Below, piece by piece: positions 1-8,793 of a DNA stretch of 64,000 nt. A program made the translations under genes and the position numbers. The notes below the pieces were generated by a model that saw only the letters and a program-made list of their open reading frames with translations, did not search any database and was not told where the DNA came from. The first letter of the stretch is position 1. Each line of letters starts with the position of its first letter. Location: contig NZ_AP024849.1 of the NCBI RefSeq assembly GCF_019977655.1, forward strand, positions 2,823,001 through 2,887,000. The letters run 5' to 3'. Source of the DNA: Clostridium gelidum. GTDB lineage: Bacteria > Bacillota > Clostridia > Clostridiales > Clostridiaceae.

Positions 1-8
1 AGGAACTT

Positions 9-35
9 ATTGCTTAATAAAAACCAATAAGCAAT
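9..35. terminator. Weak hairpin at window edge
   Basis: ATTGCTTA (9-16) pairs with TAAGCAAT (28-35). It probably ends a gene lying before the window. The tail is AT-rich but not a clean T run, so the call is weak. Confidence 0.35.
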
Positions 36-112
36 TTAAAATATATATAAAAATATAGTTATACAACTTATGGAAGTGTAATAAACAACATGAAGTATAA
101 TAAAGTAATGAT

Positions 113-146
113 CCGACAATCTGGACAAGAGCATCTAGATTGTCGG
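113..146 (+). terminator. Hairpin in the signal peptidase leader
   Basis: CCGACAATCT (113-122) pairs perfectly with AGATTGTCGG (137-146) and is followed by a T-rich stretch. It lies about 80 bases upstream of the signal peptidase start. It could terminate upstream transcription or be a leader attenuator. A second copy of this leader at 25787-25985 keeps the hairpin with changes on both arms. Confidence 0.5.
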
Positions 147-229
147 CTATTTATAGTTGTTTGAAAAGAAGTATAACTATATGCTATAATATGTATAAAA
201 ATACAATATATAAAACAAGGAGGAATATG

Positions 230-766
230 ATGGAAAATAATATTACTTGCAAGCCAACGAGTAAAAAAAATATTAAAATATGGATAGTTGTAGCTGTAGT
301 TGTAGCACTAGGAATATTATGCTTAATAAGCAAATCATTATTATTTAACGTATATGATGTTCCTGGTAAATCGATGGCTACAAAAATAAATCCAGGTGAT
401 AAGATAGTGACTACAAGAATAAATAATACTAATAATATAGAAAGAGGTAATATTATTGTGTTTTATTCTGATGAATTTAAAGAAGAACTTATAAAAAGAG
501 TTATTGGATTGCCTGGAGATCATATTAAAATACATGATGGTATTGTAAATATAAATGGAGAAGATATTAAAGAGAATTATGTAATAAATAATGAGAGCTT
601 TAATGGGGTTTATGATGTGCCAGACAATAAATACTTTTTCTTAGCAGACAATAGAAGAATTTCTGTTGATTCCAGAAGGTGGATTAATCCATATATAGAT
701 GGTTCAAATATACAAGGAAAAGCTATTTTTAGATTTTCTTCATTTAGTAGTTTTGGTTATTTATAG
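230..766 (+). CDS. lepB: Signal peptidase I
   Basis: Type I signal peptidase, which cleaves signal peptides from exported proteins at the outer face of the membrane. One membrane segment lies at about residues 16-36. The catalytic serine is in GKSM (Ser48) and the general-base lysine in LIKRVIGLPGD (Lys89). The late LADNRRISVDSR box is the family's GDNR-SxDSR motif. The ATG at 230 is six bases after AAGGAGG (217-223); an ATG at 227 is possible, while a further upstream in-frame ATG at 140 falls in the leader hairpin. At 178 residues it is a normal length for clostridial SipS-type enzymes. Its leader and first codons are duplicated at 25787. Confidence 0.9.
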   Translation: MENNITCKPTSKKNIKIWIVVAVVVALGILCLISKSLLFNVYDVPGKSMATKINPGDKIVTTRINNTNNIERGNIIVFYSDEFKEELIKRVIGLPGDHIKIHDGIVNINGEDIKENYVINNESFNGVYDVPDNKYFFLADNRRISVDSRRWINPYIDGSNIQGKAIFRFSSFSSFGYL

Positions 767-848
767 GTATAATTTAATATGATTTGCTTCAATTTCAATC
801 AGTTTTTATGTATAAGAAAACTATAGTTTATTTAAGGGGAAAAGAAAT

Positions 849-1318
849 ATGAAACCCGTCAATTTGAAAATAAGTATTTTAAGGTTTAGTTACCTTTTAA
901 TAATGATAATAGGTGTTATATTTGGTGAATCAAAATTGGATTTTATAAACAGCTACAATTGGGTGTATGTTCGTATGCTGTATCATGCATCTTTTTAGGT
1001 GTTATAGGAATTTATTTTGATTTTTTACTAGGAGGTTTTGGTGAGAATACGACATTATCTAGCGAGTATTCATTTGACAGACAATATAGAGTTGACATAG
1101 ATGATGCAGATCAAGGAGCACTTTGAGGAGATACATATATTAGGCTTTATAGAATATATTTCAATACATTTGAAAAGAATAGCAGAAATATTTATCACGG
1201 CGGATGTGGTGATAAACCAACAGTAAGATGGGTTGATAATGAGAATGTTGAAATTAATGGGAGAATTGAAATTAATATTAGGAACTCCCCGATGTATGAA
1301 AATAAGAAGAAAAATTAG
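849..1318 (+). pseudogene. Broken DUF5412-like membrane protein
   Basis: The reading begins at ATG 849 with a hydrophobic N-terminus (ISILRFSYLLIMIIGVIFG) but stops at 998. A +1 shift near 955-960 continues the protein as LGVCSYAVSCIFLGVIGIYF and on to DDADQGAL. There an in-frame TGA (about 1124) interrupts it before GDTYIRLYRIYFNTFEKN, CGDKPTVRWVDNENVEING and a final TAG at 1318. The last part resembles the C-terminal pattern of DUF5412 proteins (an RxYRI segment, then DKPxVxWVD). One frameshift plus one stop argues for a decayed gene. The family name is from memory. Confidence 0.55.
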
Positions 1319-1414
1319 TAATATAAGAATCAAGTAATATATAAGGAGAAATGTAAATTGGAAAAGTATTTTCGAAATAAATAATAATATTTTATAAAAT
1401 TTAGGAGCGCAGCT

Positions 1415-1975
1415 ATGTTAAAAATGAGGTTAAAAGAGATTATTAACGATTCTGTTATTTACTATTTTCAACCTGAATGTAGAGGTGGGGACGGTATTAT
1501 TAAATTTACGTTTGAGGACGAAAAATTAATTGAATATGTAATTATAGAAGATTCAGAATATAGATGCAACTCAATGTATATTTATCATTGCCTTTCTTTA
1601 GTTAAAAAAATGAAAAAAGAAGGAGAATTTTTAAAAGAATGCTTTTCGGCATGGTATTAATAAAGTGATTTTATTGCACAATTATTTAAATTTGATGAAA
1701 GTTGGTATACAAGTGGAAGAAATGCAAATCATTAAATTTTTGAAAAAGGTGCCATTGAGGAAGAAGATATTTTAATTGTATCAATAGACAGACTTTTATG
1801 GACTAGAGTGTGTGCTATGGAAGTAGAAAAATATAGAAATGACCTGGAATTACTAAAAGAATATTATTATAAAAATTACACTAATCCCAAATACCATCAA
1901 GAAGCGCTATTACATGAGAAGTCTTATTTAAAAATGAATGGCGCAGTTTTTTGTGGCAAATATGATGATTTATAA
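1415..1975 (+). pseudogene. Unknown gene with in-frame stops
   Basis: An intact 81-codon reading runs from ATG 1415 to tandem TAA TAA codons at 1658-1663. The same frame then continues with protein-like sequence, another TAA near 1734, and a further 80 codons (for example IEEEDILIVSIDRLLWTRVC) to TAA at 1973. Persistence of one coding frame across three stops suggests a once longer protein of about 185 residues. I do not recognise the family. The short 81-residue product might still be made. Confidence 0.4.
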
Positions 1976-2011
1976 TATCATATTGTGGTAATACTTTGAT
2001 TAAATGCGAGG

Positions 2012-2035
2012 CTCTACAAATTTCAATTTGTAGAG
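2012..2035 (+). terminator. Hairpin after the broken gene
   Basis: CTCTACAAATT (2012-2022) pairs perfectly with AATTTGTAGAG (2025-2035) around a two-base centre, then a short T/A-rich tail. It sits 37 bases after the end of the 1415-1975 reading and is probably its terminator. Confidence 0.5.
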
Positions 2036-2183
2036 TTGCTAATTTATATCTGAAAATTTAATATTAAATTAGAATATCGCATTATTCAGAAAGATGAATA
2101 GATTTTCATAATTTACTCAAAATGTAGAATTAGTTTAGCAATAGCGGATAAAAAGTATATAAATAGTAAAAAAGGAGCAAAAA

Positions 2184-2762
2184 ATGAAAAAACTTATTAT
2201 TATTACAATGATTATATCCAGTACACTTTCTATAGCTGGATGTAGTTTGAGTAAGCCAATTAATCAAGAAAGTGATAGCAGTAGTACTGTAGAAGCAAAA
2301 CAAGAGGATAATTTAGGATCTACACAAGACACATCAGATAAAGAAAATGACAACAATAAATCTATAGAGTCAAAAACCAATGATACAACTACTAATAAAA
2401 CTGATAAAAAAGAATATTATACACAAAAACTTAATGATATTCAGGCAAAAATAGATAAGGATTATAATTTTAATAATACAATTACCACAAAAGATATGAG
2501 AAGTACAAGTGGAGCACAGTATAAATTTTGGGATGATGCATTAAATGAAATCTACAAGGAATTGCAGAAGACTTTGCCTTCTAGTGATATGGAAAAATTA
2601 AAAAAAGAAGAATTAGCATGGATATCCAAAAAGGAAAGTGATGCAAAAGATTCAGGAGACAAAGCAAAGGGTGGAACTCTTGAACCAGTTAAGTATACTC
2701 TATCGGCAGCAGATTCAACAAAAAAGAGATGTTATGAATTAGTAAAGAACTATATGCAGTAA
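2184..2762 (+). CDS. LprI/DUF1311-like lipoprotein
   Basis: The N-terminus is a lipoprotein signal peptide: a short basic head, a hydrophobic core and the lipobox SIAGC with acylated Cys20. A Ser/Asn/Lys-rich linker (about residues 25-75) follows, then a helical domain containing WDDALNEIYKELQKTLPS and EELAWISKKESDAK. That spacing (WDxxLNxxYxxL, later ExxWIxxK) is the pattern of the LprI/DUF1311 domain, known in some species as a lysozyme-inhibitor-like module. The protein should be anchored to the outer membrane face. Its substrate or partner is unknown. The start follows AAAAAAGGAGC closely, and no operon partner is evident. Confidence 0.7.
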   Translation: MKKLIIITMIISSTLSIAGCSLSKPINQESDSSSTVEAKQEDNLGSTQDTSDKENDNNKSIESKTNDTTTNKTDKKEYYTQKLNDIQAKIDKDYNFNNTITTKDMRSTSGAQYKFWDDALNEIYKELQKTLPSSDMEKLKKEELAWISKKESDAKDSGDKAKGGTLEPVKYTLSAADSTKKRCYELVKNYMQ

Positions 2763-2946
2763 TTGTATTTAAATTAAGAAGTTAGATTAAAAAATCAAAA
2801 TAGTAAGATATTATTTATACATGTAGAAGTGCAGAACTATAGCAACGAGCGCAGAGGGTCGGACAAGAATATATTGATTAAACAGAACAGTACTATTGAT
2901 TTGTGGTATAATCTTTAAAATAAAAACTATAAAAAGGATGAGGCAA

Positions 2947-3642
2947 ATGAAGATTACATATATTGAACATAGTTGTTTTTCAGTAGAATTAGACAATGTG
3001 ATTTTATTGTTTGATTATTTTAAAGGTGAGCTTCCAGCATTTGATAAAGAGAAAATAATTTACGTATTTTCAAGTCATAATCACCATGACCATTTTGATG
3101 TATCAATTTTTCAGCTATTAAAAGGATATCCTAATGTTAGATATATTCTTTCAAGGGATATAAAGAGGAAATTTGGACGGAAATTTTTTAATTCTCACGG
3201 TGTTGATGATGAGATTTATAAAAATATTGAATTTATCGGAAGCAATCAGATTCTTGAAACATTAGATTTAAAGATAGAAACTTTAAACTCTACAGATGAA
3301 GGGGTAGCGTTTATTGTTACAGCTGATGGTAAGACAATTTATCATGCAGGCGACCTTAATTTATGGGCATGGAATCACAAGGATGAAAGTAACAATGAAA
3401 ATATGAGAGAAAAGTATGAGAAAGAGATAGGAAAAATTAAGGATAGACATTTTGATGCTGCCTTTGTGGTTTTAGATCCTAGGCAAGAGGAAATGTTTTA
3501 TTTAGGTTTTGATTATTATATGAAAAATACTGATACAGATAAAGTATACCCAATGCACTTCTGGAATGATAGTTCAGTAATTGAGAGATTAAAAGGAATG
3601 GATTGTTCAGAAATATATCGTGACAAAATAATTTCTTACTAA
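2947..3642 (+). CDS. MBL-fold metallo-hydrolase
   Basis: Metallo-beta-lactamase-fold hydrolase of the UlaG/RNase-Z-like superfamily. The metal-binding motif HNHHDH is at residues 44-49, with a later HAGDLNLW (Asp/His ligand region) and a C-terminal PMHFW histidine. The substrate cannot be inferred. I chose ATG 2947 because conserved sequence (MKITYIEHSCFSVE) begins there; ATGs at 2938 and 2896 are in frame but give an atypical basic extension. It stands alone between the lipoprotein gene and cfa. Confidence 0.8.
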   Translation: MKITYIEHSCFSVELDNVILLFDYFKGELPAFDKEKIIYVFSSHNHHDHFDVSIFQLLKGYPNVRYILSRDIKRKFGRKFFNSHGVDDEIYKNIEFIGSNQILETLDLKIETLNSTDEGVAFIVTADGKTIYHAGDLNLWAWNHKDESNNENMREKYEKEIGKIKDRHFDAAFVVLDPRQEEMFYLGFDYYMKNTDTDKVYPMHFWNDSSVIERLKGMDCSEIYRDKIISY

Positions 3643-3660
3643 CTCAACTTTCGCAGAACA

Positions 3661-3686
3661 TAAATAAAGAAATTTTTCTTTATTTA
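3661..3686 (+). terminator. AT-only hairpin after the hydrolase
   Basis: TAAATAAAGAAA (3661-3672) is the exact complement of TTTCTTTATTTA (3675-3686). It lies 18 bases after the MBL gene stop. The stem is AT-rich, so termination strength is uncertain. Confidence 0.4.
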
Positions 3687-3891
3687 GCAATTTAAAGCCG
3701 CATGTTTCCTATAAATCACAAAAGTTATTGGTTGGGATTTGCACTTTTTTTATAGGTGTATATTGTTTTCTTTTTAGCTTTATATATTTAAATATTGTAA
3801 TACATTTATAAATAAAACAATATTTATTTATAAAAATATTTAAACGATAACTATACCGCAAAAGATATATTTTAGTTAAAATGAGAAAATT

Positions 3892-3920
3892 GCCCCTTGA
3901 GTTTAGATAACTCGAGGGGC
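3892..3920 (+). terminator. GC-rich intrinsic terminator upstream of cfa
   Basis: GCCCCTTGAGTT (3892-3903) pairs with AACTCGAGGGGC (3909-3920) with one G-T wobble, then TTGTTT. It is 250 bases after the MBL gene and 143 bases before cfa, so it may end an unannotated short transcript or act as a leader terminator for cfa. I see no protein-coding gene in 3643-4062. Confidence 0.65.
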
Positions 3921-4062
3921 TTGTTTAATATGTAAAGAAAATGAGTTCAAAATATTGTTGAAGAAGTTAAAAATATTATCAAAAAGAAATACATATTCTA
4001 AAAAAAGATTCATATGCATACTGTAATGGTAGGATTTACAACAAAGAGCAAGGAGATTTATT

Positions 4063-5256
4063 ATGAATATTGATAAAGTATTTTATAAAGCATTATTTAA
4101 AAACTTATTTTCTGATCCATGTAGGGTTAGATTTTGGGATGGAGAAGTTGAGAATTATGGAGAAGGAGAGGCTAAATTTGAAATAATTTTTAATGAAATT
4201 ATTCCTAAAGCTGATATCCTTAGTGATCCTTCAATAGCCTTTGGTGAAGCTTATATGACTAAAAAGATGGATATAAAAGGTAGTAGTGTTGAAGATGTTA
4301 TTGCATCTATATACAATAACAAAGAAAGCTTCCTACGTAGCAATAGTAAATATACAAATATAATTAAAAAAATTTCAAACAATATAAAAAATAGTAAGGA
4401 AAATGTTCACTATCATTATGACATCGGAAATGATTTCTATAAATTATGGTTAGATGAAAGTATGACTTATTCTTGTGCATATTTTAGAAATACTGATGAT
4501 ACTCTATATGAAGCTCAAAAAAATAAAGTAAATCATATTTTAAAGAAGTTAGCATTAAAAGAAGGTGAAACTTTACTTGATATAGGCTGTGGTTGGGGTG
4601 AATTAATTATTAATGCAGCTAAAAAGTATAAAGTTAAAGCCATGGGAGTAACACTAAGTTTAGAACAGTTTGTTAGAGTTCAAGAAAGAATAAAAGAAGA
4701 GAACTTAAGCAATCTTGTTGAAGTTCAACTTATGGACTATAGACAAATAAAAGATAGAAAATTTGACAGAGTAGTTAGTGTTGGTATGATAGAACATGTT
4801 GGAAAAGATCATCTTAATGAATATTTTTCTAAAGTTAATGAGTTATTAATCGATGGTGGAGTGTCTCTGCTTCATTGTATAACAAGCCAAGAAGATAATG
4901 AAGAAGGCGGAACCAATTCATGGATTAATAAATATATTTTTCCGGGTGGATACATACCATCAGTAAATGAATTAGTTTCTCATATGGAGTCTGAAAAACT
5001 TTACTTTATTGACATGGAAAGTCTTAGAAGACATTATAGAAAGACTTTGCAAATGTGGAGAGAAAATTTTGAAAATGCATTGCCTGAAATAAGCAAAATT
5101 AAGGATGAAACATTTATTAGAATGTGGAGACTATATTTAAATGCTTGTGCAGCATCTTTTGATTGTGGTAATGTTTACCTTCACCAATTCTTATTTACGA
5201 AAGGAGTAAATAATGAGTTGCCATGGACTAGAGAGTATATATATGATAATCATTAA
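4063..5256 (+). CDS. cfa: Cyclopropane-fatty-acyl-phospholipid synthase
   Basis: Transfers a methylene group from S-adenosylmethionine to cis double bonds of membrane phospholipid acyl chains. Family signatures are visible: YHYDIGNDFYKLWLD with MTYSCAYF (about residues 120-147), the SAM-binding loop LLDIGCGWGEL (about 171-181), VGMIEHVG, and FPGGYIPS. At 397 residues it matches the usual length. The start is supported by CAAGGAG eight bases upstream. Methyltransferase folds are common, but the N-terminal lipid-binding half and the YHYD motif make this assignment firm. It appears monocistronic. Confidence 0.93.
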   Translation: MNIDKVFYKALFKNLFSDPCRVRFWDGEVENYGEGEAKFEIIFNEIIPKADILSDPSIAFGEAYMTKKMDIKGSSVEDVIASIYNNKESFLRSNSKYTNIIKKISNNIKNSKENVHYHYDIGNDFYKLWLDESMTYSCAYFRNTDDTLYEAQKNKVNHILKKLALKEGETLLDIGCGWGELIINAAKKYKVKAMGVTLSLEQFVRVQERIKEENLSNLVEVQLMDYRQIKDRKFDRVVSVGMIEHVGKDHLNEYFSKVNELLIDGGVSLLHCITSQEDNEEGGTNSWINKYIFPGGYIPSVNELVSHMESEKLYFIDMESLRRHYRKTLQMWRENFENALPEISKIKDETFIRMWRLYLNACAASFDCGNVYLHQFLFTKGVNNELPWTREYIYDNH

Positions 5257-5333
5257 TATTTAAGTGGACGTGTCATGTAACCACTTAGAGGTGGAAAGTT
5301 AATTAGAGATCTTCCCAAAGCTGTTACAAATGC

Positions 5334-5349
5334 TTTTGATTGTGCCTAA
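5334..5349. repeat. Possible single end of the 165-bp repeat
   Basis: TTTTGATTGTGCCTAA matches one terminal inverted-repeat end of the element at 10723-10887 read on the opposite strand. No partner end is visible nearby, so this may be a remnant or chance. Confidence 0.25.
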
Positions 5350-5391
5350 AGCAGAAATTAAATTATTTTTTTAATAATGGGTAAAATAATA

Positions 5392-5427
5392 AAGCTGAGA
5401 ATTTCTAACTTTTAGAAATCTCAGCTT
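5392..5427 (-). terminator. Terminator of the nitrate transporter gene
   Basis: AAGCTGAGA (5392-5400), with TTTCTAA continuing inward, pairs with TTAGAAATCTCAGCTT apart from one bulged base. Read on the minus strand it is followed by TTTATTATTTT. It lies 28 bases past the stop of the minus-strand transporter. Confidence 0.7.
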
Positions 5428-5454
5428 AAAAAAAGAATTATAATTATATGTAAT

Positions 5455-6759
5455 TTATTTATGAGTTACATTTTCTTTTTGTATTTTATTGATTAATGCT
5501 AATATAATAAGAGCAATGATATTTAATACTATAAAGACTACGAATCCTGTTGAATAACCAGTTGAATTTTTACCTGATTTATCTATGAAAGAAGCCATTA
5601 GTGGTGGTATTACAAAACCACCAAGTGCGCCTATTCCACCAATCCAACCTGATGCACCACCTATAGCTTGAGGTACTGCCTTTGGTACTATTTTGAAAAC
5701 AGCTGCATTAGTAGATCCCATACCAATTGCTAGTAGTAATATTCCTACAATAGCAAATTCAATAGAAGAACTAAAAGTCATACATACTGCTCCAGCAAGC
5801 ATTATAACAAGTCCTAAAGTTGCTGTAGTTTCTCCACCTTTTTTATCTGCTATTTTTCCAGCATAAATTCTAGTGACAGAAGCAATTATTGAGTATAGGG
5901 CAGTTAATAGACCAGCAGTTTTTATAGATAGTTTAAATAAACTTGTCCAATATGTAGGAAACCAACTCGTTAGTGCCATAAATCCTCCAAAGGTTGCAAA
6001 ATATATTCCAACTAATGCCCAAGTTTTCCATGACTTAGCTGACATGCCTAAGCTTTCACTAATTTTATTATTTGGAAATAATTCTTGCCCATAATCTTTT
6101 GAAGCTATTTTTTTTGCTTCTTCTTTTTTTATTCCTTTTTCAATAAGTTGAAAATACCAAGCATTTTGGCCTATAAAGTAATAAATTATTGTACCAATAA
6201 TTAAGAATATTAACCAGGCTAAATATGAACCTGATAAACCCCAAAGTGGAAGTGCTATATTAGGTATTATAACCATAAATATTCCAGGTGCTAAATTTCC
6301 TACACCACCATAAATACCTGCGGCATATCCTTGTTTGCTTTGAGGGAACCAGTAAGATGTTTGGCTTACTCCAACAGAGAAAGTAGCTATACCACAACCA
6401 GATAAAAGTGCAAGACTAAATAATACCCAATAATATTGACTTAAATTTTCTTTGAAAAATGCCATTACAATATATAGACCAAACATTCCAATTATGGATA
6501 ATATAAGTAATGCTAGAAAAGGTTTTCTTCCGCCTGTAGTATCAACCCAAGCAGCAAATGGTATTCTAAGTAATGAACCTGATAGAGATGGCGCTGACAC
6601 TAATAAAGCCAATAAGATTGGATTTATGCCTACAAAACTTTGTTTAAATAAAGTAACTGTAGAACCATAAAGTGCAACAGCTGCAAACCCAATAAAAAAG
6701 CCGAGTGTAGCGCCCGTAAGACCTTGTTTTGAACTACCTTTTAATTCCATGTTATTCAT
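5455..6759 (-). CDS. narK: NarK-type nitrate/nitrite MFS transporter
   Basis: A 434-residue, about 12-helix major-facilitator protein. Two glycine-rich segments, AGIYGGVGNLAPG (first half) and GASGWIGGIGALGGF (second half), are the nitrate-signature helices of the NarK/NasA family. It should import nitrate and possibly export nitrite across the cytoplasmic membrane. The start is preceded on its strand by GGAGGCGC. It is divergent from the Crp-family regulator gene across a 213-base intergenic region holding a palindromic operator. Nitrate reductase and AsrABC genes nearby support the substrate. Confidence 0.88.
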   Translation of the reverse strand: MNNMELKGSSKQGLTGATLGFFIGFAAVALYGSTVTLFKQSFVGINPILLALLVSAPSLSGSLLRIPFAAWVDTTGGRKPFLALLILSIIGMFGLYIVMAFFKENLSQYYWVLFSLALLSGCGIATFSVGVSQTSYWFPQSKQGYAAGIYGGVGNLAPGIFMVIIPNIALPLWGLSGSYLAWLIFLIIGTIIYYFIGQNAWYFQLIEKGIKKEEAKKIASKDYGQELFPNNKISESLGMSAKSWKTWALVGIYFATFGGFMALTSWFPTYWTSLFKLSIKTAGLLTALYSIIASVTRIYAGKIADKKGGETTATLGLVIMLAGAVCMTFSSSIEFAIVGILLLAIGMGSTNAAVFKIVPKAVPQAIGGASGWIGGIGALGGFVIPPLMASFIDKSGKNSTGYSTGFVVFIVLNIIALIILALINKIQKENVTHK

Positions 6760-6813
6760 ATTGCGCCTCCAAATAAATATTTATTTAGATAAGATTACCA
6801 TATTTAACTTTAT

Positions 6814-6839
6814 AAAACCGTGATGTAGGTCACGGTTTT
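6814..6839. promoter_or_regulatory. Crp-family operator palindrome, divergent region
   Basis: AAAACCGTGA-N6-TCACGGTTTT, a perfect 10+10 palindrome with the GTGA-N6-TCAC core bound by Crp/Fnr-family dimers. It lies between narK (minus strand) and the Crp-family gene at 6973 (plus strand), so it could control both. Confidence 0.75.
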
Positions 6840-6972
6840 GCAAATTAACAAACTCAACCAATATATTTTTTGATTTAAATCTAAAGAAATATTACACTGA
6901 TATATTAAAGCTAGTATAAATGTGATACCATAAGTATTAATATTAATTTTAATAATTTAATAAGGAGTATAT

Positions 6973-7662
6973 ATGGAGTATAAGGAAGAAGAACTTAGGA
7001 AATTGAAGATTTTTTCAGAAGTATCAGATAGATCTATTTCTTTAATACATAAATATGGAAAAATAAAAAAATATAAATCAGGAAATATAATATTTTCAGA
7101 TAAGGAATATGTAAACATAATTTATGTTGTGATCAGTGGAACTGTATCAATGTATAAAATTAACGAAAATGGACAGAAAAAAGTCATGTTTATTTTGGAT
7201 CAGGGAAAAATAATAAATGAAGTTATAATTGAAAATCTTCCAGAATCAATAAACAGTGAAGTCTTTGAAGATGCTGAAATATTAGAAATTAATAGGGATA
7301 CATTAATAGAGATAATGGAGTGTGATTTTCAGCTTACAAAAGAAATTATAGAGTCATTATCCAATAAGGTTAGACGTATGTATAGGCAATTAAAGAACAC
7401 ATCTTCGTCTATAAAGATAGAAAAGAAGCTTGTTGCTAAAATATATAAGCTAGGAAAAGATTATGGAATTAGTTGCGACGATGGAACTATGATTGATATG
7501 AACATAAGTATTACATATCTTGCAGATTTGCTAGGAAGTCAGAGAGAAACAGTTTCAAGAGCTATAAAAATACTGCAGAATAAAAAGCTATTTCATTATA
7601 AGGACAAAAAAATCTTGATACCTGATTTACAAAAACTTTCCGATTATTTTAAAACACCGTGA
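6973..7662 (+). CDS. Crp/Fnr-family transcription regulator of the nitrate cluster
   Basis: A 229-residue regulator with an N-terminal cyclic-nucleotide-binding-like beta roll (about residues 10-120), a dimer helix and a C-terminal winged helix. The recognition region LADLLGSQRETVSRAIKIL is at about residues 183-201. It has only two cysteines (117 and 168) and no FNR-type N-terminal cluster, so the sensed signal is not evident. The start follows AAGGAG. It sits between two GTGA-N6-TCAC palindromes, one overlapping its own stop codon, which suggests autoregulation and control of narK and asrABC. Confidence 0.88.
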   Translation: MEYKEEELRKLKIFSEVSDRSISLIHKYGKIKKYKSGNIIFSDKEYVNIIYVVISGTVSMYKINENGQKKVMFILDQGKIINEVIIENLPESINSEVFEDAEILEINRDTLIEIMECDFQLTKEIIESLSNKVRRMYRQLKNTSSSIKIEKKLVAKIYKLGKDYGISCDDGTMIDMNISITYLADLLGSQRETVSRAIKILQNKKLFHYKDKKILIPDLQKLSDYFKTP

Positions 7663-7679
7663 TATATATCACGGTGTTT
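7652..7679. promoter_or_regulatory. Crp-family operator overlapping stop codon, upstream of asrA
   Basis: A perfect 28-base palindrome, AAACACCGTGA-N6-TCACGGTGTTT, containing the TGA stop of the regulator gene at 7660-7662. Its GTGA-N6-TCAC core is the same as that at 6814-6839. It is 107 bases upstream of asrA. As RNA it could also form a hairpin ending the regulator transcript, because TATTTTCTGTTTT follows. Confidence 0.75.
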
Positions 7680-7785
7680 ATTTTCTGTTTTAATTATTAT
7701 ATTAGTATACACTAATTGTAATAATTTAAATAACATGTTATGCCATATAAAGTGAAAAAATTAACAAAGAAAAAGGAGTGTTAAA

Positions 7786-8793
7786 ATGGGATATCAAATA
7801 ATTACTAAAAATATAAATTCTATTTTTAGTAAGCTTTCAAACGAGTACTTAATTTATGCACCAAAAGTATTTAAAGGAGATGGATGTTTTTCAGATACAG
7901 ATACAGTCAGATATGGTGAAATATCAACAATAGAAGAAATTGTTTTTGATAAAAAATCAGATTATTCATTTAAGGAAATACTTTTACCTATTACTCAAAC
8001 TTTATTTTATTTTACTGAGGATGAAGTAAAGTTAGCAGATGCACCTAAAAAAGGAGCTATTGTTTTCCTAAGAAGCTGTGATTTGCATGCTTTAAAACGT
8101 ATGGATCAAATTTATTTAAATAATGGGCCAGAGGATTTTTATTATAAAAGACTTAGAGAAAATACAAAATTCATTCTGATGGGATGCAGCGGAACCTTTG
8201 ATAATTGTTTTTGCGTAGACATGAAAACTAATATAACAGATGATTATGATGCTTACATAAAAGTTGATGAAGACTTTACATCAATAGATTGCAGATGGGA
8301 TAAGTTAGAGGAAATTATAAAAGAAGAAAAGTTTAAAGAAGAGAAAGTAGCTCCAAGCTTTATTACAGAAAATAAAGTTCATGTAAAAATACCAGATAAT
8401 TTATCAACCAAAATTGTTGAGTCTAAGATATGGGATGAATATACAACTCGTTGTATTGGCTGTGGACGTTGTAACTTTGTTTGTCCAACATGTACATGCT
8501 TTACTATGCAAGATATTTTCTATAAGGATAATGGAAAAGTTGGAGAACGTCGTAGAATGTGGGCTTCATGTCAAATCGATGGATATACAGATATGGCTGG
8601 TGGAATTACATTTAGAAAACCACAAGGTCAACGGATGAGATTTAAAGTTATGCATAAGGTTTATGATTATAAAAAACGTTTTGGATATAATATGTGCGTA
8701 GGATGCGGACGTTGTGATGATGTTTGTCCTGAATATATATCTTTCTCTAATTGTATAAATAAACTTGAAAATGCTGCGAAAGAGGTGGAATAA
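7786..8793 (+). CDS. asrA: Anaerobic sulfite (nitrite) reductase subunit A
   Basis: Electron-transfer iron-sulfur subunit of the AsrABC complex. Two ferredoxin-type cysteine groups lie near the C-terminus: CIGCGRCNFVCPTC, and CVGCGRCDDVCPEY about 85 residues later. The N-terminal domain with RSCDLHALKRMD is typical of AsrA. At 335 residues it has family length. The start follows AAAAAGGAG. The stop codon is immediately followed by the asrB start, so the two are co-translated. The upstream palindrome suggests control by the neighbouring Crp-family regulator. Confidence 0.9.
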   Translation: MGYQIITKNINSIFSKLSNEYLIYAPKVFKGDGCFSDTDTVRYGEISTIEEIVFDKKSDYSFKEILLPITQTLFYFTEDEVKLADAPKKGAIVFLRSCDLHALKRMDQIYLNNGPEDFYYKRLRENTKFILMGCSGTFDNCFCVDMKTNITDDYDAYIKVDEDFTSIDCRWDKLEEIIKEEKFKEEKVAPSFITENKVHVKIPDNLSTKIVESKIWDEYTTRCIGCGRCNFVCPTCTCFTMQDIFYKDNGKVGERRRMWASCQIDGYTDMAGGITFRKPQGQRMRFKVMHKVYDYKKRFGYNMCVGCGRCDDVCPEYISFSNCINKLENAAKEVE

